From the IMG/VR virus record IMGVR_UViG_3300033150_000987, positions 1 to 27,114 of that record: 27,114 nucleotides of DNA; one strand, 5' to 3'. Shown here one piece after another: positions 21,303 through 27,114 of this stretch (within the stretch, counting starts at the first letter, position 1; each line of letters starts with the position of its first letter). The notes under the pieces were generated by a model. It was not told the DNA's origin, did not search any database, and was given only the letters and a program-made list of their open reading frames with translations. A program made the translations under genes and the position numbers. The stretch is from a virus.

Positions 21303-21608
21303 ATGAACGTGCAAATCAACACCGAGACCGTTACGCCCCGCACCATTTCACCTAGCCAAATCGGCACTCTCCTTTGTGAGTACGTAAACACCATGAGCAG
21401 ATTTTCAATCGAGGCCAAGGAAGTGGCCAGCCAAATCGCCCGCGATCATCCTACCCTACAGCAAGCGGCCGTCCGGTTTTTGCTCAACATTCTCCTAAAC
21501 TACAAACCGTACACCACGGACCTACGCAATGAAGGGGCCGCCGCCCTATGCGACAAACTGCGTCAACTCAATCTAGATGGGCAACTACCCTATCTGCCAA
21601 TCGTCTGA
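21303..21608 (+). CDS. 101-aa early protein
   Basis: The ATG at 21303 follows CGAAGGAGGAACGCA. The protein is mostly helical: an N-terminal MNVQINTETVTPRTISPSQI, then a helix with FSIEAKEVASQIARDH, and a C-terminal half with LLNILLNYKPYTTDLRNEG. An open frame further upstream is an extension without its own ribosome site. Function unknown. Confidence 0.75.
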   Translation: MNVQINTETVTPRTISPSQIGTLLCEYVNTMSRFSIEAKEVASQIARDHPTLQQAAVRFLLNILLNYKPYTTDLRNEGAAALCDKLRQLNLDGQLPYLPIV

Positions 21609-21620
21609 CCTACAAGCCCC

Positions 21621-21643
21621 GCCCGGAGGCTTTGTATCCGGGC
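21621..21643 (+). promoter_or_regulatory. Intercistronic hairpin 4
   Basis: GCCCGGA-(9-base loop)-TCCGGGC, 7 bp, ends two bases before AAGGAGG of the gene at 21655. Weaker than hairpins 1-3 but in the same position relative to the ribosome binding site. Confidence 0.55.
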
Positions 21644-21654
21644 AAGGAGGAAAC

Positions 21655-22245
21655 ATGCAAACCATAGTAGTGTACGATCATCTGCGTCCGCTTGTAGAAC
21701 CCCTCGGCCCTATCATCATGGGCCTACGCGATCCCGAACTAACGAACGACCTCGCAACTCTCCACCAGACCTATAACCCGGATACCATCAGTCCAGAGAC
21801 CCTACAACCCATACTCACGGCCATCGACCAAGTACACGACCATCTACTACCGTATGCCCTAGCCACCGGCTCGCTACGCAATGCATTAGTAGCACTAGAG
21901 TGCGCCAACGCCACCATAAGCGGCATGATGGACGGCCTCACCATACTGGACGGCGATACCCAACCCCTGGCATCCGCTTGCCGCAATCTGTGGGTTGCCC
22001 TCGCCGAGCTCCTTCCCGGCCCCAAGTACGCCGACACGGTGCTACAAATCCGAACCACAGACTACGACAACATGCCCCTTGAACAGCAATGGCGCGGGCT
22101 CCGACATGGCATGATGGCGGCCGTGGACGTTTTCGCCGCCGCTAACCACTATTCGGAGTCAGCCCCACGCCCCATCCTCATCGCCGCCTCACGTGCCGCC
22201 GGATTACTCGCCGTCGGGCTTGTGTACTACGAGGAGGAAACATGA
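21655..22245 (+). CDS. 196-aa helical early protein
   Basis: The start is chosen at 21655 behind GGCAAGGAGGAAAC. The sequence is largely alpha-helical: PLVEPLGPIIMGLRDPEL, LQPILTAIDQVHDHLLPYAL, CRNLWVALAELLPG and a C-terminal ILIAASRAAGLLAVGL stretch that is moderately hydrophobic but probably soluble. No motif of a known enzyme is visible. Its stop overlaps the next ATG (ATGA), so the pair is coupled. Function unknown. Confidence 0.8.
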   Translation: MQTIVVYDHLRPLVEPLGPIIMGLRDPELTNDLATLHQTYNPDTISPETLQPILTAIDQVHDHLLPYALATGSLRNALVALECANATISGMMDGLTILDGDTQPLASACRNLWVALAELLPGPKYADTVLQIRTTDYDNMPLEQQWRGLRHGMMAAVDVFAAANHYSESAPRPILIAASRAAGLLAVGLVYYEEET

Positions 22246-22961
22246 CAAGCACGGACGAACTCATTCGACGCTACTTGCCGCTTGAGGGCGATCCTCATGG
22301 CTACGTCTCCACATCCGACGACGGCAAATATCACGTCATTGCCACCCCAGACGACTGGGCCGAGAATCCTAGAGAGACCTGGAAAAACCTCGGCGCAATG
22401 CGTTGCGTACACCACCGCTACCGCCTCGGGGATGAGCCCTATCCCGAGGACTCACGAACCGTCGTCATCAACACTGCCGACGCGCTGCTTGATGACTCGG
22501 AACGTGCCGAGGACCTATGGTACAAACTAGGCACCGAGGGCCTCCTAGAGTGGTGTGAAGCGCACCCTGATTACTACGGGTACCGATTGTACCTCTACGA
22601 CCATTCTGGCATCAGCATCAGCATCGCTGGCGATACCACACCCTACAATAACCACTGGGACGCCAGTTGTGTGGGCATAATCTGGGCTCCACGCCGCACG
22701 ATCCTAGGGTTTTTTGGTCGCAAGCGCATGAGCAAAAATCTCGCCGCCGCCGCCCTTCGCACCCTACGCGAAGAAGTCGAAGTCTACGACACGTACCTAC
22801 GGGGCGACATCTACCGAGTAGCCATATCCGGCCCGGACGGGGACGACGCCTATGGCGGCATTTTCGGCCTGGAGAACCTTAAGGCGGGCCTCGCAGACTA
22901 TGACCCAAGCCTTGCAAAGAACCTGTCCTATACCAATGACCTTTTTGCATACTGTGCATAA
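22242..22961 (+). CDS. 239-aa conserved phage early protein
   Basis: Coupled by ATGA to the gene before, with GAGGAGG inside its end. The middle has YYGYRLYLYDHSGISIS and WDASCVGIIWAPRR, then a helical region LAAAALRTLREEVEVYDTYLRGDIY. The LYLYDHSG ... VG.I ... EVE.YD.YLRG order matches a protein I recall from many actinobacteriophage and environmental phage genomes, annotated only as hypothetical. Nothing suggests a membrane location. It is the longest early product in this operon. Confidence 0.85.
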   Translation: MTSTDELIRRYLPLEGDPHGYVSTSDDGKYHVIATPDDWAENPRETWKNLGAMRCVHHRYRLGDEPYPEDSRTVVINTADALLDDSERAEDLWYKLGTEGLLEWCEAHPDYYGYRLYLYDHSGISISIAGDTTPYNNHWDASCVGIIWAPRRTILGFFGRKRMSKNLAAAALRTLREEVEVYDTYLRGDIYRVAISGPDGDDAYGGIFGLENLKAGLADYDPSLAKNLSYTNDLFAYCA

Positions 22962-22998
22962 CTTTATGCATAACACATAACGAGAGGAGGACCGACAA

Positions 22999-23220
22999 AT
23001 GATCCTATACGACGTTGTGCGCGACAGCAGAGAGATCAAGCGTAGGGCCAAGTTATTGCCGCCCTACGGCCCCGGATGGAGGAACGGCGAAACGAACGAC
23101 GCCAACAGACTGGAGGTCTGGCAAAGCGAGGGTGACGAGTTCTACACCCTCTATCGCCTCTTCCGGCCGGACCAAACGCTAGAAGCCCGCGTAATGTGGG
23201 CAGACTATGGAAAGGAGTAG
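22999..23220 (+). CDS. 73-aa early protein
   Basis: GAGAGGAGGACCGACAA precedes the ATG. The product starts MILYDVVRDSREIKRRAK and has a strand region EVWQSEGDEFYTLYRLF, ending in WADYGKE. A charged N-terminal helix is followed by beta-strands; no family recognised. The end of this gene carries the GGAAAGGAG that serves the next gene. Confidence 0.75.
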   Translation: MILYDVVRDSREIKRRAKLLPPYGPGWRNGETNDANRLEVWQSEGDEFYTLYRLFRPDQTLEARVMWADYGKE

Positions 23221-23224
23221 TAGA

Positions 23225-23503
23225 ATGAAAGTCAACACATGTGCAACACTACGCATCCCGCGCCCACGCCACACCACCACACTGATCCACGGCTACGCAG
23301 TCGCGCTCGCCGAGGATACCAGGAGACACCACGCCATCATCACTATCGACTACGATGGCGAGGAGCTAGCCACACTGACCATCGGGGCCAAGCAGATGGA
23401 CGCCCTCGCCCTCGCCTGGCTAGACGAGCGTGACAAGACGCCCGACATCGTGGAGCAGCAACCAGACCTAGCCCGAGAGGTTGCACTAGGGGAGAAGTGG
23501 TGA
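23225..23503 (+). CDS. 92-aa early protein
   Basis: The ATG at 23225 is preferred over an upstream in-frame ATG at 23207 because AAAGGAG lies just before it. The product alternates strands and helices (LIHGYAVALAEDTRRHHAII, then GEELATLTIGAKQMDALALA) and ends in a charged helix (EQQPDLAREVALGEKW). No motif recognised. Confidence 0.75.
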   Translation: MKVNTCATLRIPRPRHTTTLIHGYAVALAEDTRRHHAIITIDYDGEELATLTIGAKQMDALALAWLDERDKTPDIVEQQPDLAREVALGEKW

Positions 23504-23504
23504 G

Positions 23505-23705
23505 GTGTACATCACAGTCAGCGTACCACTAAAGGCCAACGACGACACCATCAGGGAAAGCCTACGCCGTCGCTGGCCCACCGCCACCGTCACGATCTTC
23601 CATCATACAGGGTGGTGCCCGCCTCACTCCGTTAACGGCGACCCCAGACACAAACTAGTAAAGGAGGTGACCAGGATAGTTGACAGCGTAATCAAAAACG
23701 AGTAG
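23505..23705 (+). CDS. 66-aa early protein, GTG start
   Basis: The frame opens with GTG directly after the preceding stop (TGAGGTG), with GGGGAGAAG upstream as the likely ribosome site. The product begins MYITVSVPLKANDDTIRESL and later has TATVTIFHHTGWCPP, ending in a helix KEVTRIVDSVIKNE, a beta-alpha-beta-alpha impression. Function unknown; it is one of the less certain early genes because of the GTG start. Confidence 0.65.
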   Translation: MYITVSVPLKANDDTIRESLRRRWPTATVTIFHHTGWCPPHSVNGDPRHKLVKEVTRIVDSVIKNE

Positions 23706-23749
23706 ACTGATCGTGCCGAATGAGAGGCATAGACCGAACAGGAGGAAAC

Positions 23750-24055
23750 ATGAACCCGATCAGAATGAGCCGCATCGTCAACCGAAAGCGCTACGACACA
23801 GAGACCGCCACCCTCATCGCCAGCGACGCCTACTGGGACGGCCATAACTGGGAGCGGAGCGGACGTAACACGTTTCTCTACCGCACACCCCGTGGCAACT
23901 ACTTCGCTGTCTACCGTACCTGCTGGCAAGGCGAACGTGACAGACTCGAACCCCTCACCATCGAGGAGGCCCTCGAACTGTACGAAGGCCCCCTCACAGA
24001 GCACGAGGCCGAGTACGAGGACGCCTTTCCAGCGATAGAGGTCGAGGACGCCTAA
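23750..24055 (+). CDS. 101-aa conserved phage/bacterial protein
   Basis: CAGGAGGAAAC precedes the ATG. The sequence IVNRKRYDTETATLIASDAY, then WDGHNWERSGRNTFLYRTPR and a TCWQGERDRLEPLT segment, follows a pattern I recognise from widespread small hypothetical proteins of phages and bacteria. It ends in an acidic helix. It is the last gene of the early operon and is followed by a terminator. Function unknown. Confidence 0.85.
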   Translation: MNPIRMSRIVNRKRYDTETATLIASDAYWDGHNWERSGRNTFLYRTPRGNYFAVYRTCWQGERDRLEPLTIEEALELYEGPLTEHEAEYEDAFPAIEVEDA

Positions 24056-24076
24056 CTATTCGATTGGTAAGGTGCG

Positions 24077-24110
24077 AAGGCCCTCTTCGGGGGGCCTTTG
24101 TACTTTCTTA
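24077..24110 (+). terminator. Intrinsic terminator of the early operon
   Basis: AAGGCCC-TCTTCGGG-GGGCCTT forms a 7-bp stem at 24077-24098 followed by a T-rich stretch (TTTGTACTTTCTT). It lies between the convergent early operon (ending 24055) and the leftward HNH gene (ending 24128). On the other strand it lacks a T-tract. Confidence 0.8.
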
Positions 24111-24127
24111 CACAGCACAAAACTAGA

Positions 24128-24448
24128 TTATCTAGACTCGCAAACTGCTCCGCCTATTTCTTCTAGTGCTTGCAGCCACAATGCCCGCGTGTACTTATAA
24201 CCGTACTTTTTTCTAAGATAGGTAAGATGACGCTTGCGGGCCTCATGCGTATGAGCCCCCGTATGCCCCGGCCCCTCCCGATGACACATCGGGCACAGGG
24301 TTATCATGTTCTCAATGCGCCATGCGTGCTTGCGACCCCGACTGATGATATGATGGACCTCGCCGGTGGTCCGTCCGCAATCGCAGCAGCGGTAGCCGTC
24401 TCTCTCCAAAACCGCCAGCTTTAGCTCTCTACGTTGCTTGGCTGTCAC
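24128..24448 (-). CDS. HNH endonuclease
   Basis: This 106-residue protein has the HNH/beta-beta-alpha-metal layout: a CCDC near residues 21-24, the catalytic EVHHIISRGRKHAW (His32-His33) and CPMC at 52-55 supplying the second zinc pair. The Asn of HNH is likely in RIENMITLCP. Phage HNH proteins often cut DNA near packaging sites or act as homing nucleases; this one sits beside the holin, away from TerL. The start is a GTG inside the last codons of the holin gene. Confidence 0.9.
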   Translation of the reverse strand: MTAKQRRELKLAVLERDGYRCCDCGRTTGEVHHIISRGRKHAWRIENMITLCPMCHREGPGHTGAHTHEARKRHLTYLRKKYGYKYTRALWLQALEEIGGAVCESR

Positions 24449-24842
24449 GATGCGGAAATTTACGGTCCTTCAGCTCGGCCAGCGTCTCGTACAGCCACTT
24501 GGGTACTGGCATACCGGCCCCCACCACGTTCTCTAAAACCGACAGAGCCTCGCTGGCGCAATAGAATATCGACAGCGCGTTGCGAAACAGATCGACGGCA
24601 AGCAAACGGTCTACCATCGCCCCGACCACTACAACAACCGCTATCATGGCCTTCTTGAGAATACCCCGCCAGGACTCCTTACTTGAGAGCTCTTGCTGAA
24701 TCGCGGCTCGCAGGAACCCGCTCACCACGTCCAACGTTATCAAGACACACAGCACACTCAGAGCCATAGACCACTCGCCCAACATCGTGACGAGCCACGC
24801 CCCCAGAGCGGCCAGCGTCAACTGTATGGAAAACCTCGACAT
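24429..24842 (-). CDS. Phage holin (phi29-type family)
   Basis: The ATG at 24842 is chosen since GGAG lies six bases upstream; the in-frame TTG further upstream overlaps that site. Three hydrophobic stretches are visible: ~LTLAALGAWLVTML, ALSVLCVLITLDVVSG and KKAMIAVVVVVGAMV, with the second containing the LDVVSGFLRA motif and followed by the SSKESWRGILKK segment. This matches the holin family PF05105, which permeabilises the inner membrane for endolysin release. No endolysin gene is recognised in this window. The HNH gene overlaps its end. Confidence 0.85.
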   Translation of the reverse strand: MSRFSIQLTLAALGAWLVTMLGEWSMALSVLCVLITLDVVSGFLRAAIQQELSSKESWRGILKKAMIAVVVVVGAMVDRLLAVDLFRNALSIFYCASEALSVLENVVGAGMPVPKWLYETLAELKDRKFPHRDSQAT

Positions 24843-24966
24843 CGCTATCTCCAAAAACGGGGGCCTATCCGCTGCCTTTCAATGCCACTTCCAAGCCCTC
24901 ATGAGGGCGCGGTCACAGAGCATCCACGCTTTTGCGCCATAGAGCGGGCCGCATTTGTCGCCCCCA

Positions 24967-25176
24967 TCAACCTCCCGTATCCGCCTCGGGATCGACAGCC
25001 CACAGTAAAGCCCAACCGGGCCAATAGCTCTGATCCCAGCCAAAAACATCGTAGAGTGCCTGCACGTCGAGCGGTCTGAACCGATAGTCCTGCATGTACT
25101 TACCCGGTATCCTGGACAGCGAACGGTACTTCTCGGCAGATATGTCGGCGATAGGCGTCCCACTGCCTCTGCTCAT
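24967..25176 (-). CDS. 69-aa protein, possibly the C-terminal part of a frameshifted gene
   Basis: The protein has a helix-forming core (ISAEKYRSLSRIPGKYMQDY, then PLDVQALYDVFGWDQSYWPG) and ends in VDPEADTGG. It overlaps the 66-aa gene at 25100-25300 by 77 bases in another frame. Its ATG has only an AAGG directly adjacent, too close for a normal ribosome site. Joined to the upstream frame near 25130 it would make a ~115-residue protein, so it may be the second half of one gene. Confidence 0.55.
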   Translation of the reverse strand: MSRGSGTPIADISAEKYRSLSRIPGKYMQDYRFRPLDVQALYDVFGWDQSYWPGWALLWAVDPEADTGG

Positions 25177-25300
25177 CCTTCACCGCCCAGATCAACCACT
25201 CCGGCCACCCCGCAGAGTCTACGCCATACTTCCCCAGACAGGCCGCACATAAGGAGCGCCCCCTACGAATCTGTGTACCGCAGGGGCAGTGCTTGACCAT
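25100..25300 (-). CDS. 66-aa zinc-finger-type small phage protein
   Basis: A GGGGGG-type site precedes the ATG. The N-terminus KHCPCGTQIRRGRSLCAACL gives four cysteines for a zinc ribbon, followed by GWPEWLIWAVKDEQRQWDAY, a pattern (W-P-E-W-L ... V-x-D-x-x-R) that I recall from phage zinc-finger proteins. In those the chain continues well beyond this helix, whereas here the last ~12 residues look like random frame. This supports a frameshift into the 69-aa frame. Confidence 0.65.
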   Translation of the reverse strand: MVKHCPCGTQIRRGRSLCAACLGKYGVDSAGWPEWLIWAVKDEQRQWDAYRRHICREVPFAVQDTG

Positions 25301-25339
25301 ATACCCCCCTCTACCTATAAGGGGAACTTCCCGCCCTTT

Positions 25340-25609
25340 TTATTCACACCACCCCCGGAGTATGCTAACCGCCTCGCCCCACCGCCGCGAGACGGTTGAC
25401 TGAGAAAGCCCCAACGTCTCTCCAATCTCTTCCTGCGTATAGCCCTCGGCCACCAGCAGCACGACCTCCCTCAAGTCGTCCGGCAGTTTGGACACGGCCA
25501 TCTCCAAGTCCAGGTACTCGGCCACAGCAAGCCAGGGATCATAGCCGCCCAGTATCTCCGCCCCATCCTTGAGCTCGCCAAACTCGGGTAACACCCCAAA
25601 GATGTCCAC
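25340..25609 (-). CDS. 89-aa sigma-region-4-like helix-turn-helix protein
   Basis: Residues ~42-85 have the sigma-70 region 4 pattern: LPDDLREVVLLVAEGYTQEE then IGETLGLSQSTVSRRW, a clear HTH that binds a -35-like element or acts as a regulator. Region 2 is missing, so it is not a full sigma factor; a phage transcription regulator of late genes is a reasonable guess. The start is a GTG with GGGGG upstream. A terminator lies between it and the SSB operon, so it may have its own promoter or depend on read-through. Confidence 0.75.
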   Translation of the reverse strand: MDIFGVLPEFGELKDGAEILGGYDPWLAVAEYLDLEMAVSKLPDDLREVVLLVAEGYTQEEIGETLGLSQSTVSRRWGEAVSILRGWCE

Positions 25610-25618
25610 GCTGCCCCC

Positions 25619-25650
25619 AAGAGAAAACCCACCCCGTGTGTAGGGGTGGG
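25619..25650 (-). terminator. Intrinsic terminator after the SSB operon
   Basis: On the minus strand CCCACCCC-TACACAC-GGGGTGGG forms an 8-bp stem (25628-25650) followed by TTTTCTCTT. It ends the SSB/57-aa unit just upstream of the sigma-like gene. Confidence 0.75.
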
Positions 25651-25672
25651 ACTATTCTGCTATCACCTAAGC

Positions 25673-25846
25673 CTACTTTTGCAACCTACGTATCCCAGAC
25701 CGCACGAACCCAAGCTGTCCGAGCAGCGCCCCCGCCCGGGCTCGCCGGTTGATGTCCCCTTGCCTCTTCCAAACCCGCCGAAGCATCTCCTGGGCGTTCT
25801 TGGTGTACTGCCTCGCCCTCTCCAACTCTCTTTCATCATCAGTCAT
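25673..25846 (-). CDS. 57-aa basic helical protein coupled to SSB
   Basis: The ATG at 25846 overlaps the SSB stop codon by one base (TAATG), so translation is coupled. The product MTDDERELERARQYTKNAQE then WKRQGDINRRARAGALL is one long charged helix, ending IRRLQK. It is too short for a domain call. Coupling to SSB suggests a role in replication or in SSB binding; this is inference. Confidence 0.65.
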   Translation of the reverse strand: MTDDERELERARQYTKNAQEMLRRVWKRQGDINRRARAGALLGQLGFVRSGIRRLQK

Positions 25847-26238
25847 TAGAACGGTATCTCCTCTTCCGCCGGTGCGACGTTCGACGGGGCGCGTTCAGTA
25901 CTCTTCTGTCCGTTGCTGCCCAAGAACACCACCCGCCGGGCGGTCACGTCCAGCGAGGCCCGCCACGTACCGTCCTTACCCTGGTAGGGCTTCGGCTCAT
26001 TCAGCTCGCCCTCTACCAAGACCTGCCTCCCTTTGGACAGGTACTCGTTACAAGTCTCCGCCAAACGACCCCACGCCGCTATGCGAAACCACACTGTCTT
26101 CTGCTGCTTGTTTCCCTCCTTATCCGTCCAAACCCTATCCGTTGCAACGCTGAAGTTCGTCACTGCCTGTCCGCTGGGGGTATACCTCCCTTCGGGGTCC
26201 CGCCCCAGCCTCCCCACAAGTATGAGCTTCTGGAACAT
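25846..26238 (-). CDS. ssb: Single-stranded DNA-binding protein
   Basis: The OB-fold pattern is plain: MFQKLILVGRLGRDPEGRYT, VTNFSVATDRVW, KTVWFRIAAWGRLAETCNEY, LSKGRQVLVEGELNEPKPYQ, and WRASLDVTARRVVFLG. The C-terminus is a short flexible linker ending in the acidic tip EEEIPF that recruits replication and repair proteins in bacterial SSBs. Length 130 aa is a little short of the host-type ~175, as in many phage SSBs. An AAGGAGGAGGGCTG site precedes the ATG. Confidence 0.95.
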   Translation of the reverse strand: MFQKLILVGRLGRDPEGRYTPSGQAVTNFSVATDRVWTDKEGNKQQKTVWFRIAAWGRLAETCNEYLSKGRQVLVEGELNEPKPYQGKDGTWRASLDVTARRVVFLGSNGQKSTERAPSNVAPAEEEIPF

Positions 26239-26449
26239 CAGCCCTCCTCCTTATCACGATCTCCACCCGCCCCAAGTAGCCCATCCGCCAACCATCCCAG
26301 TCTTGCCACTCCACCGGCAGGTCTCGCAATAGCCGAGTAGACAGCGGCTCTACTTTCGCCCCTCTACCCACCGAGCTGAAAATTAGGATCGGTTTCTTGC
26401 CCCGCATCTCCGACAAGCTCAGGTATCCGTCAAGTCTTACCTCTTCCAT
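26135..26449 (-). CDS. 104-aa protein overlapping the start of ssb
   Basis: The ATG follows the previous stop (TAGATG). The first ~70 residues (MEEVRLDGYLSLSEMRGKKP, then LLRDLPVEWQDWDGWRMGYL and VEIVIRR) look like a real protein; the last ~33 lie over the ssb start and read as shadow sequence. A +1 shift would meet TGA TAA just before the ssb ribosome site, so a single-base error or frameshift upstream may have lengthened it. No family recognised. Confidence 0.55.
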   Translation of the reverse strand: MEEVRLDGYLSLSEMRGKKPILIFSSVGRGAKVEPLSTRLLRDLPVEWQDWDGWRMGYLGRVEIVIRRRADVPEAHTCGEAGAGPRREVYPQRTGSDELQRCNG

Positions 26450-26671
26450 CTACTTCACGTCCTCCCACCTGTCGTCGGTATACCGCCCCTCCAACTTCAC
26501 GTACTTCCCAAAAACCACTAGCATGTGGATAGGCCCTATCCCCACCCAGGCATAGTTCACCGGAAGGCCCGTTTCCCACTGGAGACTCAACGGCAAGGCC
26601 CAGTCTTGCCAGTGAAGTTTCACGTCAAAGCCCAGGTCTCGGTTCAGCACCTCTTTCAGCCTTTCGAACAT
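26450..26671 (-). CDS. 73-aa protein, unknown
   Basis: GGGGAGGGGGC precedes the ATG. The sequence MFERLKEVLNRDLGFDVKLH, then WALPLSLQWETGLPVNYAW and LVVFGKYVKLEGRYTDDRW, is beta-rich after an initial helix. It overlaps the end of the nuclease-like gene by 16 bases and abuts the 104-aa gene, making one leftward run of small genes ending in ssb. No motif recognised. Confidence 0.7.
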   Translation of the reverse strand: MFERLKEVLNRDLGFDVKLHWQDWALPLSLQWETGLPVNYAWVGIGPIHMLVVFGKYVKLEGRYTDDRWEDVK

Positions 26672-26991
26672 GCCCCCTCCCCAAACGCCCTCTTCAGCAA
26701 CCCCATCTCCCCACCCTCTTTGACCAGAGAGCCCGGTAACCGCAAAACCGTCCAGCCCAAGAGAGCGGCCTCATTGTACTTCTCACAATCCTTCACGAAC
26801 CCCGAGCCCCTAGTGTGCCTCCCCCTCACCCACACCCCGCCCTCAATCTCGACAGCCAACTTTCGGTCGGGCCACACCCTATCAAACCTCCACCTTCTCG
26901 TTGGGTGAAAACGGTACTCTTTCTCCGGGGTGGGGAGGCCCAAGGCCCTAACATGTAGATCGAACAGAGCCTCCAAATCACTCTTCGCCAT
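26656..26991 (-). CDS. PD-(D/E)XK-type nuclease-like protein
   Basis: The core WRFDRVWPDRKLAVEIEGG has the Asp...Glu-x-Glu pattern of Vsr/DUF559-like PD-(D/E)XK nucleases (Asp37 and Glu48/Glu50 counted from the ATG), followed by GRHTRGSGF and DCEKYNEAALLGWTVLRLPG, where the Lys-Tyr and conserved G-W-x-V-L-R-L strand fit the same fold. At about 111 residues it is a single domain. A GTG three codons upstream (27000) is the alternative start. Such proteins in phage replication regions often act in recombination or repair; the substrate is not known. Confidence 0.7.
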   Translation of the reverse strand: MAKSDLEALFDLHVRALGLPTPEKEYRFHPTRRWRFDRVWPDRKLAVEIEGGVWVRGRHTRGSGFVKDCEKYNEAALLGWTVLRLPGSLVKEGGEMGLLKRAFGEGACSKG

Positions 26992-27000
26992 GCTCCTCAC

Positions 27001-27114
27001 TCTCCAGGCAGGATTCCCTCACCTCACCGATCCCCTCCCAATGCGTACCGAATGCCGAGAACGCTTACACTACTAGGCAACGGGGTAGTCACCCTCCCCT
27101 CCCCTAAAACCTAT
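27001..27114 (-). other. Unassigned right edge
   Basis: The 114 bases upstream of the nuclease-like gene show no full gene. Short leftward frames here end in TAG near 27073 and in TGA at 27024-27026, so a cut-off gene from beyond the right edge may finish in this stretch, but neither frame is long enough to judge. Confidence 0.3.

Noticed and set aside
24879-25163. 94-codon leftward frame next to the holin.
   Set aside because: It overlaps a better frame (24967-25176), has poor protein-like composition in its first half and no good ribosome site.

Overview
The window is a piece of a tailed double-stranded DNA bacteriophage (Caudoviricetes), or less likely a prophage. The evidence is a large terminase, a portal-like protein, tail-fibre and depolymerase genes, a holin, an SSB, a tRNA cluster, tight gene packing with ATGA overlaps and strong AAGGAGG ribosome binding sites. 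DNA is GC-rich. The host cannot be named; a GC-rich environmental bacterium is an inference. No integrase, repressor or insertion sequence was recognised. A major capsid protein and a tape measure were not recognised either; they may lie beyond position 1, where a leftward gene is cut off.

Layout. (1) Positions 1-17105, all leftward: the late/virion module. Read in transcription order it runs: 90-aa gene, TerL, beta-rich virion-like protein, a two-part protein with a polysaccharide-lyase-like front, a tiny 30-aa coupled gene, portal, a virion-like protein, a duplicated fibre/adaptor/glycosyltransferase block (9987 to 4511), a small beta-rich protein, two very basic small proteins flanking a trypsin-like protease, then two coiled-coil proteins. 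(2) 17340-18105: leftward tRNA and tRNA-like genes, several not parsing as normal cloverleaves, with two copies of a 26-bp hairpin repeat. (3) 18165-19109: three leftward genes, including a terminase-small-subunit candidate and a 78-aa protein with a twin-arginine-like N-terminus. (4) 19110-19825: a GC-rich intergenic stretch between divergent transcription units, with two palindromic operator candidates. (5) 19826-24055, rightward: an early operon of thirteen small proteins, each behind a strong Shine-Dalgarno; four gaps carry a stable hairpin just before the ribosome binding site. It ends at an intrinsic terminator near 24077. (6) 24128-27000, leftward: nuclease-like protein, two unknowns, SSB, a 57-aa gene, a terminator, a sigma-region-4-like HTH protein, two overlapping ORFs that look frameshifted, a holin and an HNH endonuclease.

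The most unusual features are the duplicated fibre/adaptor/glycosyltransferase block, which suggests phage-encoded modification of its own receptor-binding proteins or of a cell-surface glycan, and the structured tRNA region with repeated UUCG hairpins. All functional calls are from reading the sequence; no database search was run.
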